From Pycnococcus provasolii (taxonomy: Eukaryota; Chlorophyta; Pseudoscourfieldiophyceae; Pseudoscourfieldiales), in NCBI GenBank assembly GCA_049487715.1, contig CP150551.1, positions 744,001 through 808,000 on the forward strand: DNA of 64,000 bases, read 5' to 3'. The notes beneath the pieces were generated by a model that had not been told where the DNA came from, did not search any database, and saw nothing but the letters and a program-made list of their open reading frames with translations. This document shows positions 10,651-19,794 of the stretch, piece after piece (position 1 is the stretch's first letter; each line of letters starts with the position of its first letter). Both the position numbers and the translations under genes were made by a program.

Positions 10651-12270
10651 ATGCATCTTGCCTTCTTACCTGAACTCGGGGTCGGGCTCGGCATGCGCGC
10701 GCATTCATTCAATGGGATTGCAGCCTTGCCGTCTTGCCGTCGTCTCGGCCTCGCCATCATGGTGCCGTTCGGGTGTCTTGTCGCGGCGGTATGCTCGCTC
10801 GCGCTCGCACGTGGCAACGGTTGGCTCGGAGGAATCGCTGGTGCGGCGGCAGCGGCGGCCGCGGCTGACACTCCCCGCGCAGGAGAAAGGAACGATGACG
10901 ACATGCAAGGGCGAAAGCAACTGACTGTCGCAAGCCTTACGACGGCGTGGACCAACCGAATGGCGAACGCCAACAAGGCTGCCACATTTCAGCTCGGCGC
11001 GGAGGTGTTCCTGGCGCAGCCTACGCGATACCTGCCTAACACCGGAGGTGTGAAGCCCGTGGTGGCAGTTCTCGCGCACGCAGCGTCCGTGCTTCCGAAC
11101 TTGTCGAGCGTCGTCGACGCACTCGCGCTGCACACGCCTGACGTCCGCACCGTGAGCATTCTCGCGCCGGAGCATGGCTTCCGCGGCGTCGCACCCGCGG
11201 GTGAGGGCGGGAAGGGCGGCATCGACCCCTCCACGGGACTTCCCGTGCGCTCCATCTATCGCAAGACGGGCAAGGCGCTCGTCGACGAGGCGACGCGCGA
11301 CGGTGCGTCTGTGGTCGTCGTAGACCTCCAGGACGTGGGCTGCCGATTCTACACGTACGTGTGGACGCTCTACGACCTGCTCGTCGCGTTCGCAGAGGCA
11401 AGGCATCGCACGGGTGATACGAGCTTGCGCGTGGTGGTGCTTGACAGGCCAAACCCGCTCGGCGGCGTTGCTGTGCAAGGACCGGTGACGGTGGAGCCGC
11501 GCCTCTCCAGCCTCGTCGGACGAAAGTCGATCGCGCTGAGGCACGGAATGACGGTGGGCGAGGTTGCTCGCTACTTTGTGGGCGAATTCGTCGGCGACGC
11601 TGCGGGTGTGCCGCCGAGCGCGTTGGATGGCATGCTGACGGTCGTCCCAATGAACGCCTACCGCCGCAGTGCGAGCTTCAACGACCTCGGTCTTCCGTTC
11701 GTGCCACCCTCGCCGAACATGCCCAATGCGCTCACTGCTCTCATCTATCCTGGAATGGGCCTCTTCGAGGGCGTCGCGAACGCGACCGAGGGGCGTGGTA
11801 CTACGCTGCCGTTCGTGCAAGTTGGCGCTCCGTGGGCTGGACGCGACGTGGCGGAGCGCGCCGCCACGTTGGCCGGCACAACAAGCTACGCGCGCTTTCG
11901 CCTATCCTTCTTCGCACCCGTCGCCGACCGATGCGCTGGCGTGTCTTGTGCCGGCGTTCATGTGTACCCGGATACCTCCTCGCTGCCTCTCGGCATGCTC
12001 GACCCATCGTTCGACCCGATTCGCATCGCGCTTGCGCTGCTCGCGTCGTTCATGACGACCGCAGATCCCGCAAGCTCGTTCGGCTGGCGCTTTGACGGCA
12101 TTGGCGTCGCCACCGGCGGTGGCATCGCGTGGGTCGACCGACTTCTGGGGACGAGCCGCATTCGCGAGGCGCTCGATCGCGATCCGTCGTCCGTGGCGTC
12201 GTTGCCTCGTCTGTGGTCAGCGGAACGCGACGCCTTTCTGGGCGTGCGCGCGCGGTACTTGCTCTACTGA
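10651..12270 (+). CDS. DUF1343 / NamZ-type exo-beta-N-acetylmuramidase-like protein
   Basis: Bacterial NamZ (DUF1343) removes MurNAc from the non-reducing ends of peptidoglycan fragments. The family hallmarks are here: LAPEHGFRG, PVRSIYRKTGK, VVVDLQDVGCRFYTYVWTL, LDRPNPLGG, a conserved GMTVGEVARYF helix, FVPPSPNMP, and LFEGVANATEGRGTTLPF. At the N-terminus a hydrophobic segment (LGLAIMVPFGCLVAAVCSLALA) is preceded by basic residues, so the protein is probably secreted, membrane-anchored, or sent to an organelle via a bipartite leader. Met15 (10693) is an equally good start. Length (539 aa) exceeds bacterial forms mainly through this N-terminal extension. The family call is firm; substrate in an alga is inference. 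Confidence 0.85.
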   Translation: MHLAFLPELGVGLGMRAHSFNGIAALPSCRRLGLAIMVPFGCLVAAVCSLALARGNGWLGGIAGAAAAAAAADTPRAGERNDDDMQGRKQLTVASLTTAWTNRMANANKAATFQLGAEVFLAQPTRYLPNTGGVKPVVAVLAHAASVLPNLSSVVDALALHTPDVRTVSILAPEHGFRGVAPAGEGGKGGIDPSTGLPVRSIYRKTGKALVDEATRDGASVVVVDLQDVGCRFYTYVWTLYDLLVAFAEARHRTGDTSLRVVVLDRPNPLGGVAVQGPVTVEPRLSSLVGRKSIALRHGMTVGEVARYFVGEFVGDAAGVPPSALDGMLTVVPMNAYRRSASFNDLGLPFVPPSPNMPNALTALIYPGMGLFEGVANATEGRGTTLPFVQVGAPWAGRDVAERAATLAGTTSYARFRLSFFAPVADRCAGVSCAGVHVYPDTSSLPLGMLDPSFDPIRIALALLASFMTTADPASSFGWRFDGIGVATGGGIAWVDRLLGTSRIREALDRDPSSVASLPRLWSAERDAFLGVRARYLLY

Positions 12271-12451
12271 TCATCTCTGTTGTCACGTGTTTATTATTAG
12301 TCATGCGTATGAGTCACAATCGCCCCTGGCCCGTAATTCTCCCCGGTTCCGCGAGGGATCCCCACAACTGGGGTTTCGTGCCCATCCCCATTTTTCCTTC
12401 CCCCGGCCATTATTCACTCTCCGCCGCCGACGCTCTTTCTCTCCTCCTCTC

Positions 12452-14503
12452 ATGGGAAAGACGCGTGCGCGCGAGGCGAAGAGAAAGCAAAACCTGCGGT
12501 CCGAGAATGCCGCTACGCCGTCGCATTCGGTTTCGCATCCGGGCGCGCGACGTGCGGCCTTGAAGCTGCTTGCATCGGCATACGCGGCGTCGTCATCGTC
12601 GATGGCCCTCTCGGCGCTCGAGCAGATGTCACGCCTCGGTCCCATATCGACCATGGAGGCGAACAAGGCGATGTCTGCGGCTGGACGAGGAGGCGACGTG
12701 GCGACGGTGCGGCGCATGTTTGACGCTATGCGCGGAGTGGGCGAGGGCGCCGCAATACCAAGCCTGCGCAACGTGAAGGCGTCCACGGTCACGTACGGCG
12801 CGGCGATACGCTTCTTCGGAGGTGCGGGGGACACGAAGGCGGCTCTCGAGGCGATGGGGCAGCTGGAGAACAGCGGAGACCTCACTCCCGATGCAATTGC
12901 ATACGCGGCTGCAATTACGGCATGTCGAACGCGGCAGCACCTCGAAGATGCGCGCGCGCTGCTCGCTCGTGCAGAGTCGCGCAAGCTCGCGGACGTGGTT
13001 GTGTTCAACGCTATGCTGAAGTTGCTTGATACGCTCGGCGAAGCTGACGCGGCGCTTGCGCTCCTTGCACGCATGCCGAGTGCCAATGCAATCAGCTACT
13101 CGCATGCACAGCTGGCGTGCTCACGTGCTACCGATGACCGGTCGCAAGACGCGCTGGCTCTGCTGCAGAGGGCCCGCGAGGCGAAGTGTGCAAACACCCG
13201 AACGTACAACGCGGCTCTCAGCGCTCTCGAGAAGAACGGCAGATGGCGGGAGGCTATGGAGACTTTTGCGCTCATGGCGCCTGATGGGGGTGCTGACGCA
13301 ACTCCGCCAGACGCGGCGTCCGTGCGCCTCGTGCTCTTTGCCTGCGTGAGTGCGAATCCGCCGCGCCTGCGAGATGCGCTGTCCATTTACATCAGGGCAG
13401 AACGAGGCGACTTCAAGCCAAATGTCATGCCGGAGGATGTAAGCTACCGCGTCTTTCTGCGCGCATGCGATGTCGAGGGTGGTGGTGCATTAAAAGCATT
13501 GCAAATGCTGTGTGCCGAGGAGAATGGTGCGACAGCAGACGAGCCGCTGGCACCCGTCGAGGAGCAGGAACCGTTTGCCATACCGTGCGAGGCAAATGTC
13601 GTTGAGGATGCTCAAGGGGAGGAGAGTGCAATTAACGGCGGCGACACTCTGCAAAGTCACTTCCGCGTCGTGTACCACGAGTCAGGCCAGGAACGAATGC
13701 CTCGCAATCATCAAGACTTGGATCTGTTCTACTGCGAAGACACGGCATCCACAGTTTTTAAGAATATACCAGCCTGGACGACTGTGGAAGCTGGGGTGAG
13801 CCGTTTCGACGTTCCAGGCGTGCCCGGTGCGTTTGTTTTGACCAACGTTCTGAGCCGACGGGAATGCGTTAGCATCGTACGAACAGCAGAAGCACTGCGC
13901 TTTCGACGGGACGAGCCCGTGCGCGCGACAGCCGCGACCGCGGCCTCAACGACGCCGATCTTGGAGACGACGACTCGGGAGGACTTGGGAGCATCCACTC
14001 CAATCGCCACTGGCATCGATAACGTGGAATGGCTGTGCGATCCTCACATGCACGAACGAATTTTCAAGCGAGTTGCTCCGCATATTCCAGGTGCCACGGG
14101 AATCAATCGCCGCCTGCGACTCTTTCGTTACTCTCAGGGTGGCGTATACAGACCACATCTTGATGGTAGCTGGCCTGCATGTGCGCTTGACGAGAAAGGA
14201 AAGTACATTCGCGACGCATTCGCCGGCGCGCAGAGAAGCAGGCTCACGTTCTTGATCTATCTCAGCGACGGCTGCGAGGGTGGACATACCACATTCTACG
14301 TTCCGCGTCGCGATGCAAGCGGACGTGTTGTTGCCGTCGATAGGCGGCACGTAAAGCCACATGCTGGATGCGTTCTTTGCTTCCCCCACGGGGATGATCG
14401 CAAATCGGCTCTCCACGAGGGTGGCGCGGTGCTCAGCGGGCAGACGAAGTACGTCGCACGCACGGACTGCCTTTTTCCATCGACTCTACCGTCGTCTTTG
14501 TAA
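12452..14503 (+). CDS. PPR-repeat protein fused to a 2OG-Fe(II) oxygenase
   Basis: 683 aa from the ATG at 12452 (Lys/Arg-rich start MGKTRAREAKRKQ). Residues about 50-340 form six or seven PPR-like helical hairpins (for example STVTYGAAIRFFGGAGDTKAA, TRTYNAALSALEKNGRW), a fold used for sequence-specific RNA binding. Residues about 440-683 are a prolyl-4-hydroxylase-type 2-oxoglutarate oxygenase. The predicted iron ligands are His569 and Asp571 (YRPHLDGSWP) and His655 (LHEGG), with Lys666 (TKYVAR) as a likely 2OG contact. All needed residues are present, so it should be catalytic. The reading frame runs through both parts without a break. It converges with the phosphatase gene, 32 bp apart. Fusion of RNA-binding repeats to an oxygenase is unusual. 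Confidence 0.85.
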   Translation: MGKTRAREAKRKQNLRSENAATPSHSVSHPGARRAALKLLASAYAASSSSMALSALEQMSRLGPISTMEANKAMSAAGRGGDVATVRRMFDAMRGVGEGAAIPSLRNVKASTVTYGAAIRFFGGAGDTKAALEAMGQLENSGDLTPDAIAYAAAITACRTRQHLEDARALLARAESRKLADVVVFNAMLKLLDTLGEADAALALLARMPSANAISYSHAQLACSRATDDRSQDALALLQRAREAKCANTRTYNAALSALEKNGRWREAMETFALMAPDGGADATPPDAASVRLVLFACVSANPPRLRDALSIYIRAERGDFKPNVMPEDVSYRVFLRACDVEGGGALKALQMLCAEENGATADEPLAPVEEQEPFAIPCEANVVEDAQGEESAINGGDTLQSHFRVVYHESGQERMPRNHQDLDLFYCEDTASTVFKNIPAWTTVEAGVSRFDVPGVPGAFVLTNVLSRRECVSIVRTAEALRFRRDEPVRATAATAASTTPILETTTREDLGASTPIATGIDNVEWLCDPHMHERIFKRVAPHIPGATGINRRLRLFRYSQGGVYRPHLDGSWPACALDEKGKYIRDAFAGAQRSRLTFLIYLSDGCEGGHTTFYVPRRDASGRVVAVDRRHVKPHAGCVLCFPHGDDRKSALHEGGAVLSGQTKYVARTDCLFPSTLPSSL

Positions 14504-14535
14504 AAATAAAAACAAGTTGTTACCTGTACACATTA

Positions 14536-15693
14536 CTACAATTCGTCGTCGTGCCGCGATCCGAAATTCTTTCGTCCACTGGGCGTCACGATACGCACTT
14601 GACCGTCTTCGCACTCCCACACAGTTGGCTTGCCACCTGGGTTGTACGCGTCGCTCATGCCCACGTCAAGCAAGGTGAGGTGCCCGTGGCATTTCTCCGT
14701 CACCTCCTCCTGCACGGTGTGCCCCACGACGGCTCGCCGTACTTGAGATTCCTCCACCACGGTCTCGATTGCTGGGCACACGCGTGCGGCACGGTCCATG
14801 GCCCACGAGCGGATCCATAGCGGCCCATCGTTCCCCGTGATGATGCGCTTAGCGTCCTTCGACGGCGCGTCTGGCTTGGCGCCACGTGGCGCGGCGTGGT
14901 ACTTGAGCATCGCACCCCCAGCCTCGTTGAGCGCATCGACAGTCCCGTAGAGCTTCGGCACTACCGACTCGGGAAGTCCGGCGTGCACAAATAGCGTGCG
15001 GCACTTTCCCTTGCCCTCGACGGTTGCGATGCGGCGCGACGACAGCAGCTGCGCGTACGGTCCTCCCGAACCGAATATGTCCATCCAGATATCCGCGCCT
15101 TGACGAATGATATTGTTCAGCTTCGGCCTCTCCTCCTCCGTATACACGCGGTCGAGCACGTCGAGGTTCGCGCCCCCGGCGTAGAGACGCAGAAAGTTAT
15201 CTAGCCATCGACTTACGGCTGGTCTCACGTCGCTCGCCTTTCCGCTTGGCACATTTTCGCCAAGCCAAGCGAGTTCGTGCTTGGATGCGTAGCGGTAGTC
15301 GGATGACAGGCAGAGCCACTCGTGGTTTCCGAGCAGCGGGACGACGCGTCCGCCGTGCAACGGCGCCTCCTCCTCGAGTCTTGCGAACAGCTCAAGCACC
15401 GCGAGGCTCGCGTTGCCTCGGTCGACGAGGTCTCCAGTCTGCACGAGCGTGGTATCTCCCGCGATCCAGTGTGCGTGTTCGTCGACGATCTTCGCCGTCG
15501 TGAGTGCGCGCATGGCGACGCGCACGTCGCCGTGCACGTCAGCGATCGCGACGAGTCGAGCCTCAGTAGGTGAGTAGTGGAACGCCTCCACTACTCGGAG
15601 GTTATGCGAAGACGAAGGTGTTAATAAGAGGAGGAGGAGATACAGAGAAGTGGATACAAGGTACAACAACAAGGACATCCTTGAGAAGATCAT
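14536..15693 (-). CDS. Shewanella-like (SLP) PPP-type protein phosphatase
   Basis: A metallophosphoesterase of the PPP superfamily, 385 aa. The metal-binding blocks are visible: IADVHGD, TGDLVDRG, LLGNHEW, plus later histidines (LFVHAGLP, VVGHTVQ). The spacing and the extended helical insert after GNHE match bacterial-type SLP phosphatases found in plants and algae rather than PP1/PP2A. The N-terminus is a strong hydrophobic leader (MSLLLYLVSTSLYLLLLLL), so it is targeted to the secretory pathway or an organelle. Met6 is an alternative start. No introns. Confidence 0.85.
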   Translation of the reverse strand: MIFSRMSLLLYLVSTSLYLLLLLLTPSSSHNLRVVEAFHYSPTEARLVAIADVHGDVRVAMRALTTAKIVDEHAHWIAGDTTLVQTGDLVDRGNASLAVLELFARLEEEAPLHGGRVVPLLGNHEWLCLSSDYRYASKHELAWLGENVPSGKASDVRPAVSRWLDNFLRLYAGGANLDVLDRVYTEEERPKLNNIIRQGADIWMDIFGSGGPYAQLLSSRRIATVEGKGKCRTLFVHAGLPESVVPKLYGTVDALNEAGGAMLKYHAAPRGAKPDAPSKDAKRIITGNDGPLWIRSWAMDRAARVCPAIETVVEESQVRRAVVGHTVQEEVTEKCHGHLTLLDVGMSDAYNPGGKPTVWECEDGQVRIVTPSGRKNFGSRHDDEL

Positions 15694-16219
15694 GGGCTGA
15701 CAAGCGTAGTGCCATCCTCCTCATCCTCATCCTCATATAAACGGGTATGATGACAACAACGAATGACGCTCGCAATCCCAATCCAGGGGGGCGATCCCTT
15801 CCCCCTTTCCAACCCCTTCTTTCCCATCGTTTTAAAAAAGGGTTAGGGGTTTGGGTTAGGGGTTTGGGTTAGGGGTTTGGGTTAGGGGTTTGGGTTAGGG
15901 GTTTGGGTTAGGGGTTTTGATCTCTGTTTAGGGTTTGGTCCACCTGTTGAGCCACCTTGAATCACCTTGATATTCACACGTATCAAGTCCTCGTTCACTT
16001 TAACACGAACCGTTAACTTACTAAGGACTACCGTTAACTTAAGGTGTTAACACGAGCGTTTGAGACGCGAACCGGTCTAGGAGAGCAGAAACTCTCGGGA
16101 AACCTCCTATTACCGCTTCTTATCAGTAACTTTGTCGCGTTTTCTTCTTCTTCTATTGATACCTTTATTATCCCTCTGCCTTTGGCGTTACTCATAGAAT
16201 TGGAATTAATTGGTTTGGC
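15694..16219. repeat. Intergenic region with 13-bp G-rich minisatellite
   Basis: Promoter space between divergent phosphatase and peroxidase genes. Positions 15841-15919 hold six head-to-tail copies of GGTTAGGGGTTTG, a telomere-like 13-mer that could form G-quadruplexes. Downstream, the 12-mer ACCGTTAACTTA occurs twice (16009-16020 and 16030-16041). No gene is seen. Confidence 0.85.
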
Positions 16220-17296
16220 ATGACGTCTGTCATGCGCTCTTGTGGCGGCGACGCTCGTGGTGGTTGCCGTTTTTTGTCTTCTGATATTCTTGGGGGAAGA
16301 AAAGCGTCTGCCGCACATCGAAAACGTTCACCGACTTCACGTAGCGGGTTCGCGGTTCGCACTGGAACTCGGGGGGCCATGTGCCGCGGCGCGGCGCAGT
16401 GTGACGCAGCGAGTTCGCACGGCGACGTCGAGTCGCCGACGACGTCGCGACGCATGCTTTTGTCCAAGTCTGCGACCGCATCGGCGGCGATGGCACTCCT
16501 CGCCGCGATCTCGCCGCAGGCGTTCTGGCCGGCGCTTGCGGAGAGTTCAACGCTGCGCTCTCTGACACCTGAAGAACTGGACGACGTACGCAAGACAGTC
16601 AAAAGTGCCATCCCTCAGGCGAAAGCACCCGCCGTCATCAGGCTGGCGTTCCACGACGCAGGCACGTACGACCGACGCACACGAACGGGCGGGGCGAACG
16701 GAACGATTCGAAACGAACTCGAGCGCCCTGAAAGCATTGGACTGAAGCGTGGCATCAAAGCCGTGGAAGCGGCGATTGCAAAGTCGCCGAACGTCCTAAG
16801 TCAAGTGTCGTTCGCCGATGCCGTGCAGCTGTGTGCCGCCGCTTGCATCGAACTTCTGACTCCCGACGACGCTCTCGCGACGTCGCGTGTTCTCGACGCA
16901 ATGCGCGTCGGACGTGTGGACGCACCTATCGACGCCTCGGATCCGACGGGACGGATGCCGTCCGAGAAGGCGGGTGCGACCGAACTAGCGCGCGTCTTCG
17001 ACGAACAGTATGGATTCGATGAAAATCGAATGGTCGTCTTATCAGGTGCGCACACGGTAGGTGCGAAAGGATTCGGCGACGGGTTCACATTCGACAACGC
17101 TTACTACCAGGTTTTGCTTGCAAAGCCGTGGGTGGGTGGCGACGATATGGCGCAGATGATTGGTCTCGCTTCTGACAAAAGCCTCGCTGATTACGCGCGC
17201 GTGAGGCCGCTGATTGAGAAGTACGCGAACGACGGCTTGGCGTGGAGTCGCGACTTCGTTGACGCCTTCCGTGCCATGTCGGAATTAGGTTGTTGA
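16220..17296 (+). CDS. Thylakoid-lumen ascorbate peroxidase-like protein (APX4/TL29 type)
   Basis: Class I haem peroxidase fold, 358 aa. A plastid-transit-like N-terminus is followed by a twin-arginine lumenal signal (SRRMLLSK, R77-R78, then a hydrophobic run) with a likely cleavage site after ALA107, the layout of a Tat-imported lumen protein. The distal haem site reads RLAFHDAGTY: Arg141 and His145 are kept, while the Trp usual in ascorbate peroxidases is Phe144. The proximal His278 lies in LSGAHTVG. Arabidopsis TL29 is reported to have lost peroxidase activity; here the key distal Arg/His and proximal His remain, so activity is possible. Substrate is not decided by sequence. Confidence 0.85.
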   Translation: MTSVMRSCGGDARGGCRFLSSDILGGRKASAAHRKRSPTSRSGFAVRTGTRGAMCRGAAQCDAASSHGDVESPTTSRRMLLSKSATASAAMALLAAISPQAFWPALAESSTLRSLTPEELDDVRKTVKSAIPQAKAPAVIRLAFHDAGTYDRRTRTGGANGTIRNELERPESIGLKRGIKAVEAAIAKSPNVLSQVSFADAVQLCAAACIELLTPDDALATSRVLDAMRVGRVDAPIDASDPTGRMPSEKAGATELARVFDEQYGFDENRMVVLSGAHTVGAKGFGDGFTFDNAYYQVLLAKPWVGGDDMAQMIGLASDKSLADYARVRPLIEKYANDGLAWSRDFVDAFRAMSELGC

Positions 17297-17432
17297 TTGA
17301 TTTTGGTTGTTGTTGCTGCTGTATGTACGGATGGTTGGTAATGTTATTGCGTGAACGATCCTTAAAGCTTTTGCCAATTTCGCTCTCCCACCATCATGTT
17401 GTGACTTCTCCTATCATCAGTCAGCCAGTCAG

Positions 17433-18221
17433 TCAATCGTCGACGTCGTTCACCCTCTCCCAGAACCTCTTCAGACGTGCCTCGAATTCGCCGCGGCTCT
17501 CGGGCATGTTGTCTCTTCCGCTCATAAGAGCCGTCACGCTGTCAAGCGCCGCGCCGGCGGCATTTCCTAAACGTGTAGTCAACTGCGTATTGTCGTTGAA
17601 TTCGTTCAGCGTTTGCCATCCTTCGCTCGCGAGTTGGCTCGCTCGCTCACTCACATTATGCTCGGATTCGAAGTCCGCCGCGGCCTGGTAAGATGCCTTG
17701 GCGGCAGCGGCAGCCTTTTCGCCGAGATTGTGTCGTTGATTGAATGTCCAAACGCTCTCCGCGAACGAGGCTGCTCCCTCTCCGACGGCGCGAGCCCTGT
17801 CTCCCACCTCGTCTTTTCGCGTTGCCGCGTACGCTGCACCAAGTCCCCCTAAAACAGCGCCGAAGGGTCCGAGAAGGACGGCACCCGTGACAAGTCCAGC
17901 GGCGCCCGCGGCACCCAGCACCTTTGTCTTCTTGTTCTTCTTTCCATGCCCCACTCGTCGGTCGTCGTCATCATGCCTGAACAGCTCCTCTGCCCGCGCC
18001 CGAAACGCCGCCGCCGCTTGCTTGTCCCGTTTTGAATTCGAAGATGATTTCGATTCATCCTGCAGAGCGTTGGATGCCGATAGGTACAGGCGTGCCGCTT
18101 GATCGAGCATTTTGTGACGCCGTGAGCTATCTTCGTCGTCGTTGTTGTCGGAGTCCTCTACGAGGAGGGCAGCGCGCGCAAGCAGGTCCGTGATGTTGGA
18201 GACGGAGATGCTGTCACTCAT
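17433..18221 (-). CDS. MIT-like helical protein with a Gly-rich membrane segment
   Basis: 262 aa from the ATG at 18219-18221, which is preferred because the longer ORF upstream has no conserved look. Residues 10-60 form a helical hairpin resembling an MIT (microtubule-interacting and transport) domain (TDLLARAALLVE ... KMLDQAARLYLSASNAL). A basic patch (HGKKNKKTK) precedes a Gly/Ala-rich hydrophobic stretch (VLGAAGAAGLVTGAVLLGPF) followed by AAYAATRKDEVGDRAR, then amphipathic helices. It could be a membrane-associated trafficking protein; the family name is unknown to me. Convergent with the peroxidase gene. Confidence 0.6.
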   Translation of the reverse strand: MSDSISVSNITDLLARAALLVEDSDNNDDEDSSRRHKMLDQAARLYLSASNALQDESKSSSNSKRDKQAAAAFRARAEELFRHDDDDRRVGHGKKNKKTKVLGAAGAAGLVTGAVLLGPFGAVLGGLGAAYAATRKDEVGDRARAVGEGAASFAESVWTFNQRHNLGEKAAAAAKASYQAAADFESEHNVSERASQLASEGWQTLNEFNDNTQLTTRLGNAAGAALDSVTALMSGRDNMPESRGEFEARLKRFWERVNDVDD

Positions 18222-18774
18222 ACAGAATGAAAAATGATGGAAAAATGATGTGAGAGAATGGGAATGAGATTTTGGCCTTTTGCATGCCATATGATGAAGA
18301 ACGTACCCTACGCGTTTTTCGGGGGAAGGAAGCTTCCGTCCCTGCTCGGCTCGTAAATCTATGGCGGCACTCGGTGATGACGTTGCTGCCGCTGCTGCCA
18401 TCACCTACGACGACGAGGAGGAGGAGACGAAGCGTGATGATTGGCATGATACGCGAGGAGAGTTATGCCGCCGCGGTGGCAGCTCTGTGTGACATGGGAT
18501 TTCGAAATCTATCTTCGCACAACAGGAGACCATGGACGAAGGTGCTGCTTTGCAATCCGCGCGGATAGGCAGGCTGTGCACCTACCTTCTCACGTCGTGT
18601 ACGGCGCATCGCAAACGCGCAAGGCTGAATTCTTGCGTGGTCCGGAGCGGTGGGGGATCTCCATCGCGTTTGTGGGTGATGGGGTATAACCTTGATGTGG
18701 ATGTTGTTGTTGTTGATTTTTATAGAAAGTTTTGGTACGCTGTAACAACTTGGAAGGTCGAGGCGCCAAGCAGC
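18222..18774. other. Intergenic region, no gene seen
   Basis: Between the 5' end of the MIT-like gene and the 3' end of the L23a gene. Short ORFs on both strands look random. The 3' UTR of L23a must extend into the right-hand part. Confidence 0.5.
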
Positions 18775-19360
18775 TCATCTGAACACGGTTAAGAAGAAGA
18801 GGGTGGGTGGGAAGGTTAGTATATGTTGTGGTGGTTTTGACGTTGAAGCAAGCACTTCAGTGAAGTTCCAAAAGCAAAAATTCCCAAGCAGAGATGGAAA
18901 AGCGCAGAAAAGAGACAAGGCAAACGTACATGATTCCAATCTTGTTTGCGATGTCAAGAGCGTCCACGTCCGATGTCAGTCGCACGTACGCCTTCTTGGT
19001 CCCGTCGGGCCTGATGAGTGTGTTGACTTTTTTGGTTTGGATGTCGTACATGGTGCGCACGCTCTCCCTGATCTGCTTTTTGTCCGCGCGCAGGTCCACG
19101 ATGAAGACGAGCGTGTTTTGGTCCTCGATCTTCTTCATCGCCGACTCGGTGGTGAGCGGGTACTTGAGGATGGTCGTGGAGTCGAGCTTGGTGCGTCCCG
19201 GCAGCGACTTGCGCGGGTACTTGGGCGTGCGGCTGCGCGTGAGCGTGCTTGGGCGGTGGAAGGTGACTGAGGTCCTCTTCTTTAAGATGGCCTTCGTCAC
19301 TCCGGACTTGGTCGCCTTCGCCGCCGCCTTCGCCTTGGAGGTTTTGTCGTCCTTCGCCAT
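18775..19360 (-). CDS. RPL23A: 60S ribosomal protein uL23 (L23a), last coding exon of 4 nt
   Basis: Large-subunit protein near the polypeptide exit tunnel. From the ATG at 19358-19360 the sequence is a clear L23a: a basic N-terminal extension, [36 protein letters not shown], and [18 protein letters not shown]. The unspliced frame runs on into unrelated residues. A GTACGT donor after 18930 and a TTCAG acceptor before 18778, with a branch-like TACTAAC at about 18812-18818, remove 151 bp and leave only ATGA: this completes an Ile codon and gives the stop, so the protein ends IGII, exactly as family members do. Product 144 aa. Coding: 19360-18930 and 18778-18775. Confidence 0.93.
18779..18929 (-). 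other. Intron of the L23a gene
   Basis: 151 bp, donor GTACGT, acceptor TTCAG, with a TACTAAC-like branch site about 35 nt before the acceptor and a pyrimidine-rich stretch between. Supported by restoration of the conserved C-terminus. Confidence 0.85.
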
Positions 19361-19794
19361 GACTGCTTTACAAAATACACAAAACGCGAGAAGCTGATGG
19401 GGAAAACGGTGGGAGCTCCGGAGAGCCGCCGCCGACAGGTCTCTGAAGGTTGCGAGGACTCGAGGAGGGGATACCGGTAACTTGCCCCAAGGTTCCCATT
19501 TCGTCTTTCGTCCCGCCGGCCCCATGAATCTGGGATACCTCGTTTTTGTGTTTAGGGGTTTAAAATTTTGGGCCAGCATTTTGTTTTGTCATTATTTTGT
19601 CCTCTCCCCTCTGGATTTACTACCTTAGATACTGTAGTACGGTAGGAGATCCACCTTTGAACCCATGTTGGGGGGCTTCGTCGGCCGCCTATCCGCCGTT
19701 CGGCTGTTGCCGTCGGCATCACGCCGACGTTCGTTCTCCGTCCCTCCGCGGGGGTGTGGTGTGTCTCATAACCTTTCTCGAGAGGAAAAACACG
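19361..19794. promoter_or_regulatory. Divergent promoter region, L23a / DCAF13
   Basis: 434 bp between two divergent ribosome-related genes, so the two may share control. Just before the L23a ATG (coding strand) the sequence TTTTGTAAAGCAG precedes the start and could be the end of a 5' UTR intron; this is not proven. Confidence 0.4.
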
